Below are positions 13,455-21,895 of a DNA stretch of 30,455 bases, one piece after another (positions within the stretch are counted from its first letter, which is position 1; every line of letters begins with the position of its first letter). Origin of the DNA: SHAN690 sp041391765 (lineage in GTDB: Bacteria; Bacteroidota; Bacteroidia; Flavobacteriales_G; Salibacteraceae); the NCBI GenBank assembly GCA_041391765.1, contig JAWKNJ010000048.1, positions 1 to 30,455 on the forward strand. The letters run 5' to 3'. Under the pieces are notes generated by a model. It was not told where the DNA came from and searched no databases. It saw only the letters and a list, made by a program, of their open reading frames with translations. Made by a program: the position numbers and the translations under genes.

Positions 13455-15497
13455 TTATTTCCCGCCCTTCTTCCCTGATGGTTTGGATGCTTCGAACTTG
13501 GCCTTGCTAAGCCTTCTGTTCGACTGATAAATCGTAAAGAGCGGCATGTCTACCGAGAGACCAACCACGAAACGCCATGTCGGATTTTGAATGGTGGTGC
13601 CTGCGGAGGTGAGCTTGGTGAGTCCGGGGCCGTATTGCCCTCCAATGTTGATTGCCAACGGTATGCTGCCGGGGAAGGAGTAATTGAGCATCAGTCCGGG
13701 TGAGACAATGTTGCGCAGTTCAATTTCATAGTCTTGATTATAGGAGGTGGTCACCGTGCCGGTAGCATCTATGGTTGAATCCTGCCTCAACTTATAGTCT
13801 ACCATGGCCCCAACATCCAACACCACTAGGTTGAACCCTGCGGCTCCGTAGTTTCGACCGTGTCTGTTGAGTCCCCAGTTCGCGCTGAGCCCAATGGGTG
13901 CGGTGACAACGAATGGTCGGGCGCTGATTCCAAAATTTCCCGATGGTCTGGTGTGCGAAACAAAGTTTACACCAAGGTTAGACTGAACGCTGATGTTGAA
14001 ATACGATCGCTTCTTGATACTCGAGCTGCCGACCGGCAAAGCGGCTGCGCTGATGGCATTTTTCACTTCCTCCCCTGTTTCCGCCTCTACGATGTTGACC
14101 ATGAACATGCCGTAGGTGCTCAGGTTTCTCAGGAAGTTTTTGGCGCTTTTCAGCTTTTTGAGCTGCTCATCACTCAGCTTGGATTTGATGGTTTCGCTGT
14201 TGTCCACGGCTTCCAAAACGTTGTCGAGAACGGCCACGGTTTTCACCATGCTCGAGGCGTATTGACCGGACTCGTAGTTGCGCTGAAGGTCAATGAACAG
14301 GCCGATGAGTTTGGTGTCGGCCTTTAAGTCCTTGTTGAGCTTGGGCAGCAGATCGGAGGCGGACAGGATCATGTCGGCCACGCGATTGATGTATTGAAAG
14401 GCCAGTTTGTTTTTGATCTTATCTCCAAGGTTGGCGGTTTTCAGCTCTGCTTCGATGGTTTGAATGTCAGAGACGGCTGTGTTCAATCGCAGCATGAAGC
14501 CTGCAATCATCGCGCTTTGGTCCTTTTTAATCAGTCCAGCTAAGGACACGGTGTCGCCATTTACAAAGACCTTCACATCCTTCCATTGCAGTTGAAACCA
14601 GATCAGGGCCAGGTAGGCCTGCAAACGCTTGGGGTTGGTGGTTAGTTCCAGCATTTCGGCCTTGCTCACCCATTTCCTGGTGGCAGCGGAATGCACAGCG
14701 CTGAGCATGATCTGAGCGCATTGGATGCTGGCAACCACATTTCGAAAGTCGGAGTTTTGATAGCGTGAGTCGCCCATGATGGGAAGCGCGGCAAGGTTGT
14801 CGAGCAAGTCAATCGGACTCAGTTGCCCGTTGTGCAGTTTAAGGAAATTGGGGTAAGCCTGAATGGCCAGCTGCAAGTGGGGTAAGTCGCTGACCAACGC
14901 ATGGTAGGGATCGAGGTCAAACACGCCCGGAACACGCTCGTGGATGTGTTCCAGGTCATCGGCAAAGGCTTCGCGCAAGGCGGGCAACAGGTTTGGATAC
15001 TGATAGTCAAAGACGGACTGAATCATTTCCACGGTTTCGGGAAAAAGGTGCTTGGCTTCCTCATGTTCTTCTAAAAATCGCTCGAATCGACTGAAGAAGG
15101 CCACGTTGAGTTCTTCCTTGGCGCGTTCGATGAGGAGATCGCTGAGGCCATCTGCCAGCGCGGTGGCGTTGTAGTTGAGTAAGCTGCTAGGGGCCAGCGC
15201 TCCCAAGGCCCAGGGTGCGGCAGCGGCTATTCCTGAGGGGGCTACTCTTTTCGTTCCTCCGGCCAATTCAACTACAGGAGCCAGGCCTAAGAACGGGTTG
15301 TCCTGAATGGCTTTTGCGATAGTATAGCCCGGTTTAACATAGTTTTTGAGCGTGTCCATCAATACATCATTCGATGTATCCAACTCGTTGAGATTGAGGT
15401 TCATGGTATCGAGGACATTAGAGTCATCGAAGGCGTTTTGAGCGACAGTAAATGTGGCGAGTAAAGAAAGTGCAAATGCAATGGTGTAGCGGTTCAT
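13455..15497 (-). CDS. Secreted / outer-membrane-associated hypothetical protein (680 aa)
   Basis: A signal peptide (MNRYTIAFALSLLATFTVAQ) is followed by about 450 residues of mostly helical sequence (for example LIERAKEELNVAFFSRFERF and DEQLKKLKSAKNFLRNLSTY). About 180 residues at the C-terminus change to alternating, glycine- and aromatic-rich strands (YFNISVQSNLGVNFVS, NFGISARPFVVTA, LSANWGLNRHGRNYGA, MLNYSFPGSIPLAINIGGQY), which look like an outer-membrane beta-barrel or sheet. A Lys/Gly-rich tail (SKPSGKKGGK) ends the protein. No T9SS domain. I do not recognise the family. The promoter at 15514-15547 resembles that of the 214-aa gene, so the two may be co-regulated. Confidence 0.8.
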   Translation of the reverse strand: MNRYTIAFALSLLATFTVAQNAFDDSNVLDTMNLNLNELDTSNDVLMDTLKNYVKPGYTIAKAIQDNPFLGLAPVVELAGGTKRVAPSGIAAAAPWALGALAPSSLLNYNATALADGLSDLLIERAKEELNVAFFSRFERFLEEHEEAKHLFPETVEMIQSVFDYQYPNLLPALREAFADDLEHIHERVPGVFDLDPYHALVSDLPHLQLAIQAYPNFLKLHNGQLSPIDLLDNLAALPIMGDSRYQNSDFRNVVASIQCAQIMLSAVHSAATRKWVSKAEMLELTTNPKRLQAYLALIWFQLQWKDVKVFVNGDTVSLAGLIKKDQSAMIAGFMLRLNTAVSDIQTIEAELKTANLGDKIKNKLAFQYINRVADMILSASDLLPKLNKDLKADTKLIGLFIDLQRNYESGQYASSMVKTVAVLDNVLEAVDNSETIKSKLSDEQLKKLKSAKNFLRNLSTYGMFMVNIVEAETGEEVKNAISAAALPVGSSSIKKRSYFNISVQSNLGVNFVSHTRPSGNFGISARPFVVTAPIGLSANWGLNRHGRNYGAAGFNLVVLDVGAMVDYKLRQDSTIDATGTVTTSYNQDYEIELRNIVSPGLMLNYSFPGSIPLAINIGGQYGPGLTKLTSAGTTIQNPTWRFVVGLSVDMPLFTIYQSNRRLSKAKFEASKPSGKKGGK

Positions 15498-15513
15498 AGC
15501 AGTGGTTTTGGGT

Positions 15514-15547
15514 CAAAACTGGAGTTTTTGTTCAGATGGGACAATAG
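15514..15547 (-). promoter_or_regulatory. Predicted promoter of the 680-aa protein gene
   Basis: The minus strand reads CTATTG (15547-15542), 20 nt, CAGTTTTG (15521-15514), then 16 nt to the ATG at 15497. Upstream of CTATTG the dyad ATAGCT...GCTATTG keeps 15 of 21 positions of the palindromes at 9335 and 11569. The rest of the 295-nt gap to the next gene shows no other clear feature. Confidence 0.6.
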
Positions 15548-15792
15548 CGGGATTCAGCTATAAGGGTCGGATCTTAGCTAAAAACCACCAAACGTCTGCT
15601 CGTAATGCGCACGAGCAATCGGCTATCGGAAACATTTGGAACAATCCCAAATCCGTTGGGCCTATGGTCGTTAAAGGCCTGCCGGAAGCTCAACGGATAA
15701 GGCTAGAAGCAGAAAAGGCGCTTTACATCGAATAGCCATTCACGGAACGATTCCACTTTAATTATGAATAGTTTTACGCCAATTCACACACC

Positions 15793-18700
15793 ATGTGCAC
15801 TAAAGCCTTATTGTTCTGCATATTCCTGGTTTCATTTGGAGCTGCGGCACAAATCACCGAAACCTATTACAGCAACCCTGAAGGGTTAGAAGATGGCACC
15901 ATTAAAGACCACATCAAAGACAGTACTACCATGATTCTGGCAGGCGCAGCTATGGGCACCTATAGTGGTCAGCCCGTTGTTTTTAGGTTAGACTCCTTTG
16001 GCGATGTGGTTTGGTCGACCATCGATTTTGATACGGCTGTATACAGCAATTTCAACGCGCACTATGCTCACCAGATCTGCATGGACGATTCTTTCATTTA
16101 TGCCGTGATAGTGACCGAAAGTTGGCCATACATGTACAAAGAGCTGTGGAAGATTGATGCTGCAACCGGAGCTTTTGTCTGGCGAAATGATTTTTACTCC
16201 AGCTACCTGCGAAGACCCGAGCACCTGATCGACTATGATTCAAGCCACTTCATTATCGCCTACAACGAGGCGCAACTCTATCCGAAGTTTGCCCTCATCA
16301 GCAAACTCACAGGCGACACTACCTCTACTCACTTAATACACTACCCTTACTCTGCTCGTTTTGGTATTGGCAAAGACAGTGACCACAACCTTTACGTAAC
16401 ATACAACAGCCACATGGTGAAGCGCAGCGCAGCCAACCCTAACACAATACTATGGGATGTGCAACATTCAAGTGCACAAATCTCAGCGTTTCAACACGTG
16501 CATCTCGATGAAAACGACAGCCTCTACTTTTTTGGCAGCAGAGATGCGAGCCTTGAATTTGGTAAGGTCTTAGAAATCAATCGATTGACCGGAGAAATGA
16601 ACTGGCATTTGGAAACATCCTATGGCAGTATGGCATTTGAAGACCTCGTTGACCGCGATGGATACTTATACGTGGCTTGGAGGCACATTTATGTAGGGGG
16701 TGGATCGTACCCGTTCATGTCTTGTAAAATCGACAAGGCTGGCGACTCACTCATGTGGATAAATTCGCACGTATTTACGGGGGTAGGAAGCCCGGATGTA
16801 CACAGTGGGAATAGTATGGGTATTCGTTCCATTGATGTGGACAACAGCGGCCATGTTTACCTGACCGGATACTATCGAGATGCAAACTATGGTCCTGAAG
16901 CCTGGGGCATGATCAAGGTGAATGGAACCACTGGTATTACAGCTTTCGAAAAGACCATTACGGAAGACGTGACAACATTTGACAACATCAGTGTAGGAAT
17001 GGTGGCTTGCGTGTTCAGCAACCGACTCTACTTCGTTGGCGAACTGGAAACATATCATCTGAACTATTATGAGCGGAACAAGCTGTGCTATGTTCGGATG
17101 GACCCGGCTACAGGAACAACCTTAGTGAAGAAGTATGTCAATCCCGGCCATCAATTTCCTTCAAAGACGCTGGATATTACAAACGATGCATTTGGCAATG
17201 CCAGCTACTTGAAACAACTCGGAACCACAATCCGTATTGAACATTACGACTTCAATGGAAATCAGAACTGGATAAAAACCCTTAGCTCTACCGATAAAGT
17301 ATTGTTTGGTGAACGCATTCACCACCTCATGGATAGCACCACGCTGGTGGTAGCGTCTACATCAGGCACAACCAGTTCCTATCCGTATTATTCAGCCAAT
17401 CGCGACAGCCTCCATTTCTACTGGATAGCAAGCAATGGATCCTTTATCTCCCACCTGAGAGCACCGGTTGGGTTAGCAAACATCCGCGTTACGGACATCA
17501 TCAGTGACAGCAACAAAGCCTATGTGTTTTATTCAAAGAACAATGTACTTTATTGTCTAAGAGTAACATCGGCAAACGTATCCTCAGAAACACTTTTACA
17601 GATTACCGCTGTGAACAGCACCTCGCTCGGACATCCCAAATATGTCGTCCATGGCGATTCAAACACTGCACTTATTTGTGGACTCAAAAGCGGAATGAAC
17701 CGAGTCATCTCCTTGAACAAAAACACATTGACCTCAACTAACATAGGTGTGATTAATAGTTTCCAATCGGTATATCACGTTGAAAAGGGTGATTCACACG
17801 ACCTCTTTATTTGCGGGAAATCGACCTCAGGATTCGATCAACTTATTCACTACAACTATCTATCTCAATCCATCTACTGGACTCAGACCTATGATCCATC
17901 CTCGCACATGTATGGATTTGTCTTCGATGCCGATTCCACCTACCTATACACCATGAGTCAATCATCGAATGATATAGTGGTAAAGAAGGTTAATAGCACA
18001 ACAGGAGTTCAGCTGTGGGCCACAAGTTACAACGGTCAGTCAGGCCTGGAAGACAATGCTCTAGATATTGCTTTTGACCCCTTTCGTGGTCACTTGGTTT
18101 TGTCAGGTTATGAGCAACACCTAAATGGGTCATCAAACTATAAAAGTGTTTGGATAGGGGTAATTGACACCAATGGCAGCCCAATAGACACAATCGTCAA
18201 GCATGGAGCCTTTCCTGGTGACAATTTTGGGCAATGCGTGGAGGTGCTTCCCAATGGGAGGGTTTTGGCAGGAGGCAATCTGAATCACCCTACTTTGCGA
18301 AAAGCCGGATTCATCTATGAGTTGTATGATCCATTGTTTTGCCAGGCCATTGTGAATGATACAGGCTTTTGTAGCTACACCTCACAGAGCGGAAATTGGA
18401 CATGGACATCTAGTGGAACCTATATTGACACGATAAGTGGAAGCAACTGTGACTCGCTGGTGGTTTACAACCTGAGCCTAGGCACCTACAGCAATCAGGC
18501 AGTGGTAAATGGGTGTGATTCTTTCTCTTGGTCCGTGAATGGCCAATCCTATACACAAAGTGGGGTGTATATGGAGACTTTTACAAGCTCCTTAGGTTGT
18601 GATTCCACCGAAGTCTTAAACCTAACTATGAACAACTCGTACTTGATGTATGACAGCGTAACTAGCTGTGATACATATAATTGGATAGCGACCGGATTAA

Positions 18701-19410
18701 ACTACAACTCTTCAGGTAACTATGTCGCTTTGCTCACCAGCTCAGCTGGTTGTGATTCTACCGAAGTCTTAAACCTAACCATCAACAATGCATACATGAT
18801 GTATGATAGCATCACTAGCTGTGGTACATATAATTGGGTAGCAACCGGATTAAACTACGATTCTTCAGGTAACTATGTCGCCTTGCTCACCAGCGCAACA
18901 GGTTGCGATTCCACTATCAATTTAAGCTTGAAAGTGAAGGACGCTAATTCAGACTTTACTGATAGCGCAGGTGTTTTAAAAGCAACAGACTCGTTTGCTG
19001 CGTATCAATGGTTAAAATGCTCCGGGTCATTTGTGAACTTACTGGGCGACACCTTCCAAACCTATGTCGTTCAGGATACGGGGAGCTATGCGTTGGCGGT
19101 ATATAAGGATGGATGCGTTGACACTTCTCAATGCGTTTCGATCACTAATGTTGGTTTGTTAACCAGAGTGCAGGGCTTATTGCAGGTTTATCCAAATCCT
19201 ACACAAGGCAGGTTGACAATTTTTCTTCCTGAGAATTACCCTTATCTGACAGTACATCAACTAGACCTGAGCGGTCGACCGATTGAAGCGTATGAATTAA
19301 ACAACTTGGAAACACAGGAAATAACGCTGAAAGGTTCGGCTGGCATTTATTTGCTGCAACTGCAAAGCCAGGGACTTAGGATCAGTCAGGTGCGTGTAGT
19401 GAAGTATTGA
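15793..19410 (+). CDS. Large T9SS-secreted surface protein with beta-propeller-like domain and tandem repeats (1205 aa)
   Basis: A signal peptide (TKALLFCIFLVSFGAAA) is followed by about 830 residues of beta-propeller-like sequence with repeated short strands such as LWKIDAATGAFVWRND and MIKVNGTTGITAFEKTI, as in PQQ/WD40-like or SBBP-type proteins. From about residue 850 there are four ~50-aa repeats sharing C-x(2)-Y/F-x-W, SGxY, then GCDST or a variant; the last two are nearly identical. An Ig-like segment (~1060-1125) leads into the C-terminal T9SS sorting domain: VYPNPTQGRLTIF, then LDLSGRPIEAYEL, then GIYLLQLQSQG and VRVVKY. Export across the outer membrane by T9SS is established for this domain type. 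The binding target is unknown. No partner gene in the same operon. Confidence 0.92.
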   Translation: MCTKALLFCIFLVSFGAAAQITETYYSNPEGLEDGTIKDHIKDSTTMILAGAAMGTYSGQPVVFRLDSFGDVVWSTIDFDTAVYSNFNAHYAHQICMDDSFIYAVIVTESWPYMYKELWKIDAATGAFVWRNDFYSSYLRRPEHLIDYDSSHFIIAYNEAQLYPKFALISKLTGDTTSTHLIHYPYSARFGIGKDSDHNLYVTYNSHMVKRSAANPNTILWDVQHSSAQISAFQHVHLDENDSLYFFGSRDASLEFGKVLEINRLTGEMNWHLETSYGSMAFEDLVDRDGYLYVAWRHIYVGGGSYPFMSCKIDKAGDSLMWINSHVFTGVGSPDVHSGNSMGIRSIDVDNSGHVYLTGYYRDANYGPEAWGMIKVNGTTGITAFEKTITEDVTTFDNISVGMVACVFSNRLYFVGELETYHLNYYERNKLCYVRMDPATGTTLVKKYVNPGHQFPSKTLDITNDAFGNASYLKQLGTTIRIEHYDFNGNQNWIKTLSSTDKVLFGERIHHLMDSTTLVVASTSGTTSSYPYYSANRDSLHFYWIASNGSFISHLRAPVGLANIRVTDIISDSNKAYVFYSKNNVLYCLRVTSANVSSETLLQITAVNSTSLGHPKYVVHGDSNTALICGLKSGMNRVISLNKNTLTSTNIGVINSFQSVYHVEKGDSHDLFICGKSTSGFDQLIHYNYLSQSIYWTQTYDPSSHMYGFVFDADSTYLYTMSQSSNDIVVKKVNSTTGVQLWATSYNGQSGLEDNALDIAFDPFRGHLVLSGYEQHLNGSSNYKSVWIGVIDTNGSPIDTIVKHGAFPGDNFGQCVEVLPNGRVLAGGNLNHPTLRKAGFIYELYDPLFCQAIVNDTGFCSYTSQSGNWTWTSSGTYIDTISGSNCDSLVVYNLSLGTYSNQAVVNGCDSFSWSVNGQSYTQSGVYMETFTSSLGCDSTEVLNLTMNNSYLMYDSVTSCDTYNWIATGLNYNSSGNYVALLTSSAGCDSTEVLNLTINNAYMMYDSITSCGTYNWVATGLNYDSSGNYVALLTSATGCDSTINLSLKVKDANSDFTDSAGVLKATDSFAAYQWLKCSGSFVNLLGDTFQTYVVQDTGSYALAVYKDGCVDTSQCVSITNVGLLTRVQGLLQVYPNPTQGRLTIFLPENYPYLTVHQLDLSGRPIEAYELNNLETQEITLKGSAGIYLLQLQSQGLRISQVRVVKY
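18619..18924 (+). repeat. Near-identical 153-bp tandem coding repeats
   Basis: Within the 1205-aa T9SS protein gene, two adjacent 153-bp (51-codon) units starting at 18619 and 18772 encode repeats sharing MYDS, TSC, TYNW, ATGLNY, SSGNYVALLTS and GCDST. Nucleotide identity is high, including silent positions, indicating recent duplication or conversion. Older, divergent units precede them. Confidence 0.8.
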
Positions 19411-19706
19411 TTGCTCAGATTACGTTGCTATAAGGCTCTAAAGTCAACTCCTGAGTCTTCTGAAAACTAACTTTCATCAACCGTGATTTTTCTGTGAATC
19501 TTACCTCTGGTAGCAAATTCACTTCCAAAACGCATCGCTCTTAAGTGTCATTATTTAATGATTCTTGGCCTTTTCTTCAAGGAGTTCATTTCGCATAGGT
19601 ATACATATCCTGTTAAGCCATCATATTAGTGGCCATAAGAAGCCGAAGTCGCCATTTTCTAATTTCAACCCACCAGTCATCCGCTCAAAACTTAGCTTCG
19701 CAATCC
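19411..19706. other. Intergenic region, 296 nt, nothing distinct
   Basis: No gene, strong hairpin terminator or clear promoter was found between the two T9SS protein genes. An upstream ORF extension of the following gene covers part of it but has no signal peptide and is not believed. Confidence 0.5.
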
Positions 19707-21059
19707 ATGAAGCATCTCCTCCTCTGTTCGCTGCTCTTCACCACCCTTGTGGCCAGCGCCCAAACCTGGACCAAGGTGGGCACCGGAACCGATGGCAAGG
19801 TCAGCGTGTTGACTCCCTATTCTGACGGGCTGGCGGTGGGCGGCAAATTCAAACGCATCAATGAGTTTAACCGCATCAACACCTGCTTGATCCGCGAAAA
19901 CTCCAATGGAGATTACGCATACTTGTCCAATTACTCCGATGACTTTGATCAGCGATCCTCCACTGCCAAGGAGCAAGGTACGGAAGTGAGCGCCTTTGCC
20001 GGCTTTAACCATCGCCTGCACGTGGGGGGACAGTTTTTCAACCCGGGCTACTTATCAGAAGTAGGCATGGGCTACTTTGAGATCGACACGGCCACAGACC
20101 AAACCGTGTTCATGGGCTACGCAGAACAGACAACTGCCGGAGAGCAGATCCTATGTTTGAAAAGCTTTGACGAAAAGCTCTTTATCGGAGGGCGATTCAA
20201 TCATTCCGTGGCCTACATACAGTCAGACGACTACCCCAATCCAATGGTGATGCCTGCAGGCACCAACCTGAGTGGCGTGGTTCACAGCCTTGAGGTGTTT
20301 CGAGACACGTTGTATGCCGGGGGTTATTTCACCGTGTCGGACACGGACACCGTTGTTCAAGCCAACATCGCCTGGTGGAACGATGGCCAATGGATGGCGC
20401 TGGACAGCACCTTGGATAGCACCATCTTCACCCTGCTCACGTTTAAAGACAAGCTATACGCGGGTGGAGCCTTTGGCCGCGACAGTGCCTCACTACAGCG
20501 CATAGCCGCCTGGGATGGCGCCTCATGGTCAGCCGTGGGCAGCGGGTTTAATGATTCCGCGGACGTGGTTTATGCCCTGGCAGTTTACAGCGACACGCTA
20601 TATGCCGGTGGCGTTTTAAATAAGTCTGGTTTGCTGGAGCTCAACAACCTGGCACAGTTGGACAACGGTCAATGGCATCCGCTCGGAACAGGCACCAACG
20701 ACACGGTGTTTTGCATGCAGGCATACCGAGGTCGCTTATACATTGGTGGGGTGTTTCAAATTGCCAACGAGCTTATTTGCCGAAACTTAGTGGCATACAA
20801 CAACGGCAAGGAAAAAACCGGAGTCATTGACCCATACTCAGAAGCCGCTTCCCTCCGACTCTATCCGAATCCGGCTTCGGATCGGGTAACCGCATCGGAC
20901 GCAGTGTCTATGCAATTGATGAACATGCAGGGGACGATCATTCGGCAATCGAGCGGAAATTCGATGGATTTGAATGGGCTTTCCAAGGGGCACTATGTTG
21001 TTTCTGTGGTGAAGACGGATGGATCAAGTGGTTTTGAGCAGCTATTGATCGTTAGATAA
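19707..21059 (+). CDS. T9SS-secreted beta-propeller-like protein (450 aa)
   Basis: The start at ATG 19707 gives a clean signal peptide (KHLLLCSLLFTTLVASAQ); longer starts at 19629 add 26 non-signal residues. The body has repeated units of ~50 aa built on LYAGGxF...(I/L)AxWDGxxWxxLGxG: DTLYAGGYFTVSDTD, IAWWNDGQWMAL, DKLYAGGAFGRDSA, IAAWDGASWSAVGSG, DTLYAGGVLNKSG, LAQLDNGQWHPLGTG and GRLYIGGVFQI, as in delta-60/Kelch-like propellers. The C-terminus is a T9SS sorting domain with LRLYPNPASDRV, then MQLMNMQGTIIRQ, LNGLSKGHYVVSV and EQLLIVR. It is probably cell-surface or secreted; the ligand is unknown. A palindromic repeat (21067-21124) follows immediately after the stop. Confidence 0.92.
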   Translation: MKHLLLCSLLFTTLVASAQTWTKVGTGTDGKVSVLTPYSDGLAVGGKFKRINEFNRINTCLIRENSNGDYAYLSNYSDDFDQRSSTAKEQGTEVSAFAGFNHRLHVGGQFFNPGYLSEVGMGYFEIDTATDQTVFMGYAEQTTAGEQILCLKSFDEKLFIGGRFNHSVAYIQSDDYPNPMVMPAGTNLSGVVHSLEVFRDTLYAGGYFTVSDTDTVVQANIAWWNDGQWMALDSTLDSTIFTLLTFKDKLYAGGAFGRDSASLQRIAAWDGASWSAVGSGFNDSADVVYALAVYSDTLYAGGVLNKSGLLELNNLAQLDNGQWHPLGTGTNDTVFCMQAYRGRLYIGGVFQIANELICRNLVAYNNGKEKTGVIDPYSEAASLRLYPNPASDRVTASDAVSMQLMNMQGTIIRQSSGNSMDLNGLSKGHYVVSVVKTDGSSGFEQLLIVR

Positions 21060-21066
21060 AGAGTAA

Positions 21067-21124
21067 ATCCTTCTCTTTCCTTCGAGACTCCAGCTGCGCT
21101 GAACCTCAGGATGACGAGAAGGAT
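21067..21124. repeat. 58-bp palindromic repeat, copy 2 (inverted)
   Basis: The reverse complement matches 10119-10176 at 57 of 58 positions. The outer ends ATCCTTCTC and GAGAAGGAT are self-complementary, so the RNA would fold into a hairpin and could end the upstream T9SS gene's transcript, although no U-tract follows. Confidence 0.85.
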
Positions 21125-21136
21125 CAAAGTGCGCAT

Positions 21137-21205
21137 AGCAACCGTCAGTCTGAGCGTGCGCTGAAAGCGGACTGGTCGAAGACGAGGTTGCGAAATACAA
21201 TTCAA
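21137..21205. repeat. Degenerate dispersed repeat next to copy 2
   Basis: In reverse complement this stretch reads ACCTCGTCTTCGACCAGTCC, then CGCTCAGACTGACGGTTGCT. It shares CTCGTCTTCGA and CTCAGACTGACG with the composite repeats at 10178 and 11656 but with a different interior. Confidence 0.45.
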
Positions 21206-21241
21206 CTTCATTCATAAAACTCCACCGCATAAATTCGCACC

Positions 21242-21439
21242 ATGCATCGAATCGCATACTTCACTCTTCTCCTCGCCTTCGCCTCGTGTGAAAAATGCAA
21301 AGAGTGTTACCTCATCGAGATAACAGCCGGAGTGAAAACCGAAAGTTCCATTGGGGAGCGCTGTGATGCCGAAATTGATCGCCAATTGAACCACGACCTC
21401 GTTTGCCTTTCGGACGATTGTTATTACGAGTGCAGATGA
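21242..21439 (+). CDS. Small Cys-rich lipoprotein (65 aa)
   Basis: The N-terminus HRIAYFTLLLAFASC is a lipoprotein signal with the lipobox FASC; acylation would be at Cys16. The mature part is about 50 aa with CKEC, then CDAE, CLSDDC and YYEC, so seven further cysteines that could form disulfides in the periplasm. Its stop overlaps the next lipoprotein start as ATGA, so the two are co-translated. The family is not recognised. Confidence 0.65.
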   Translation: MHRIAYFTLLLAFASCEKCKECYLIEITAGVKTESSIGERCDAEIDRQLNHDLVCLSDDCYYECR

Positions 21440-21759
21440 TCCGCAGTGTCTTGATCCTTTTCTCCATTGCACTCATCACCGGTTGCGATTGCAACGAGCA
21501 AAGTGCGGGCACTGTGTTGGATGATGAAACCGGCATCCCATTGGATTCCGTGCATGTGCGTTCCTTTTATGGGGATATCAACGAGGACAATGAAACCTTC
21601 TACATGATGACGGATAGCACCGGTGCTTTCACTTCGAACAACGCGCACAAGGGTGCTGCGAACTGCGATTTGTATGTGACGTTTGCCAGGGATGGTTACA
21701 AGGCGGAGCAGTTGCACAATCCAAGGAAGGCAGTAGAAGTGCGGATGGAGAGGATTTAG
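21436..21759 (+). CDS. Small lipoprotein with carboxypeptidase-regulatory-like fold (107 aa)
   Basis: The start at ATG 21436 (overlapping the upstream stop as ATGA) gives a lipoprotein signal, IRSVLILFSIALITGC, with Cys17. The mature sequence has SAGTVLDDETGIPLDSVHV, then MTDSTGAFTSNNA and LYVTFARDGYKAEQL, the strand pattern of a CarboxypepD_reg-like beta-sandwich common in Bacteroidota envelope proteins. A longer start at 21403 lacks a signal. The role is unknown; it probably works with the 65-aa lipoprotein. Confidence 0.75.
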   Translation: MIRSVLILFSIALITGCDCNEQSAGTVLDDETGIPLDSVHVRSFYGDINEDNETFYMMTDSTGAFTSNNAHKGAANCDLYVTFARDGYKAEQLHNPRKAVEVRMERI

Positions 21760-21773
21760 TTAACCGTCACACC

Positions 21774-21808
21774 GAGGGCTCGCGAAGCGAGTGTCTCGTA
21801 ATGCGAAG
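21774..21808. repeat. Small hairpin, degenerate dispersed repeat
   Basis: CTCGC-GAA-GCGAG lies inside a stretch reading ACCGAGGG...TGTCTCG, which follows the flank pattern of the repeats at 9765-9802 in a degenerate form. It sits between the lipoprotein stop and mtaB, where it may act as a weak terminator. Confidence 0.4.
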
Positions 21809-21895
21809 CATCCACGAATACATCTGAAAATAAACAGACTCATGAGTAACGAAAGGTTGCATCTTCAAACTACTCGTACTTTCGCGGCCTCGATC

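Noticed and set aside
15502..15735. 77-aa plus-strand ORF between the 680-aa gene and the T9SS gene
   Set aside because: Its first part is the antisense of the predicted promoter at 15514-15547, it has no recognisable motif, and no ribosome-binding site is seen.
21403..21435. Longer start for the 107-aa lipoprotein
   Set aside because: It would place 11 non-signal residues before a clear lipoprotein leader; the ATG at 21436 overlaps the upstream stop as expected for coupled genes.
21791..21895. 35-codon N-terminal extension of mtaB
   Set aside because: MtaB homology begins at MNPYKTVAFHTLGCK; the extension is low-quality sequence running out of a palindromic repeat.
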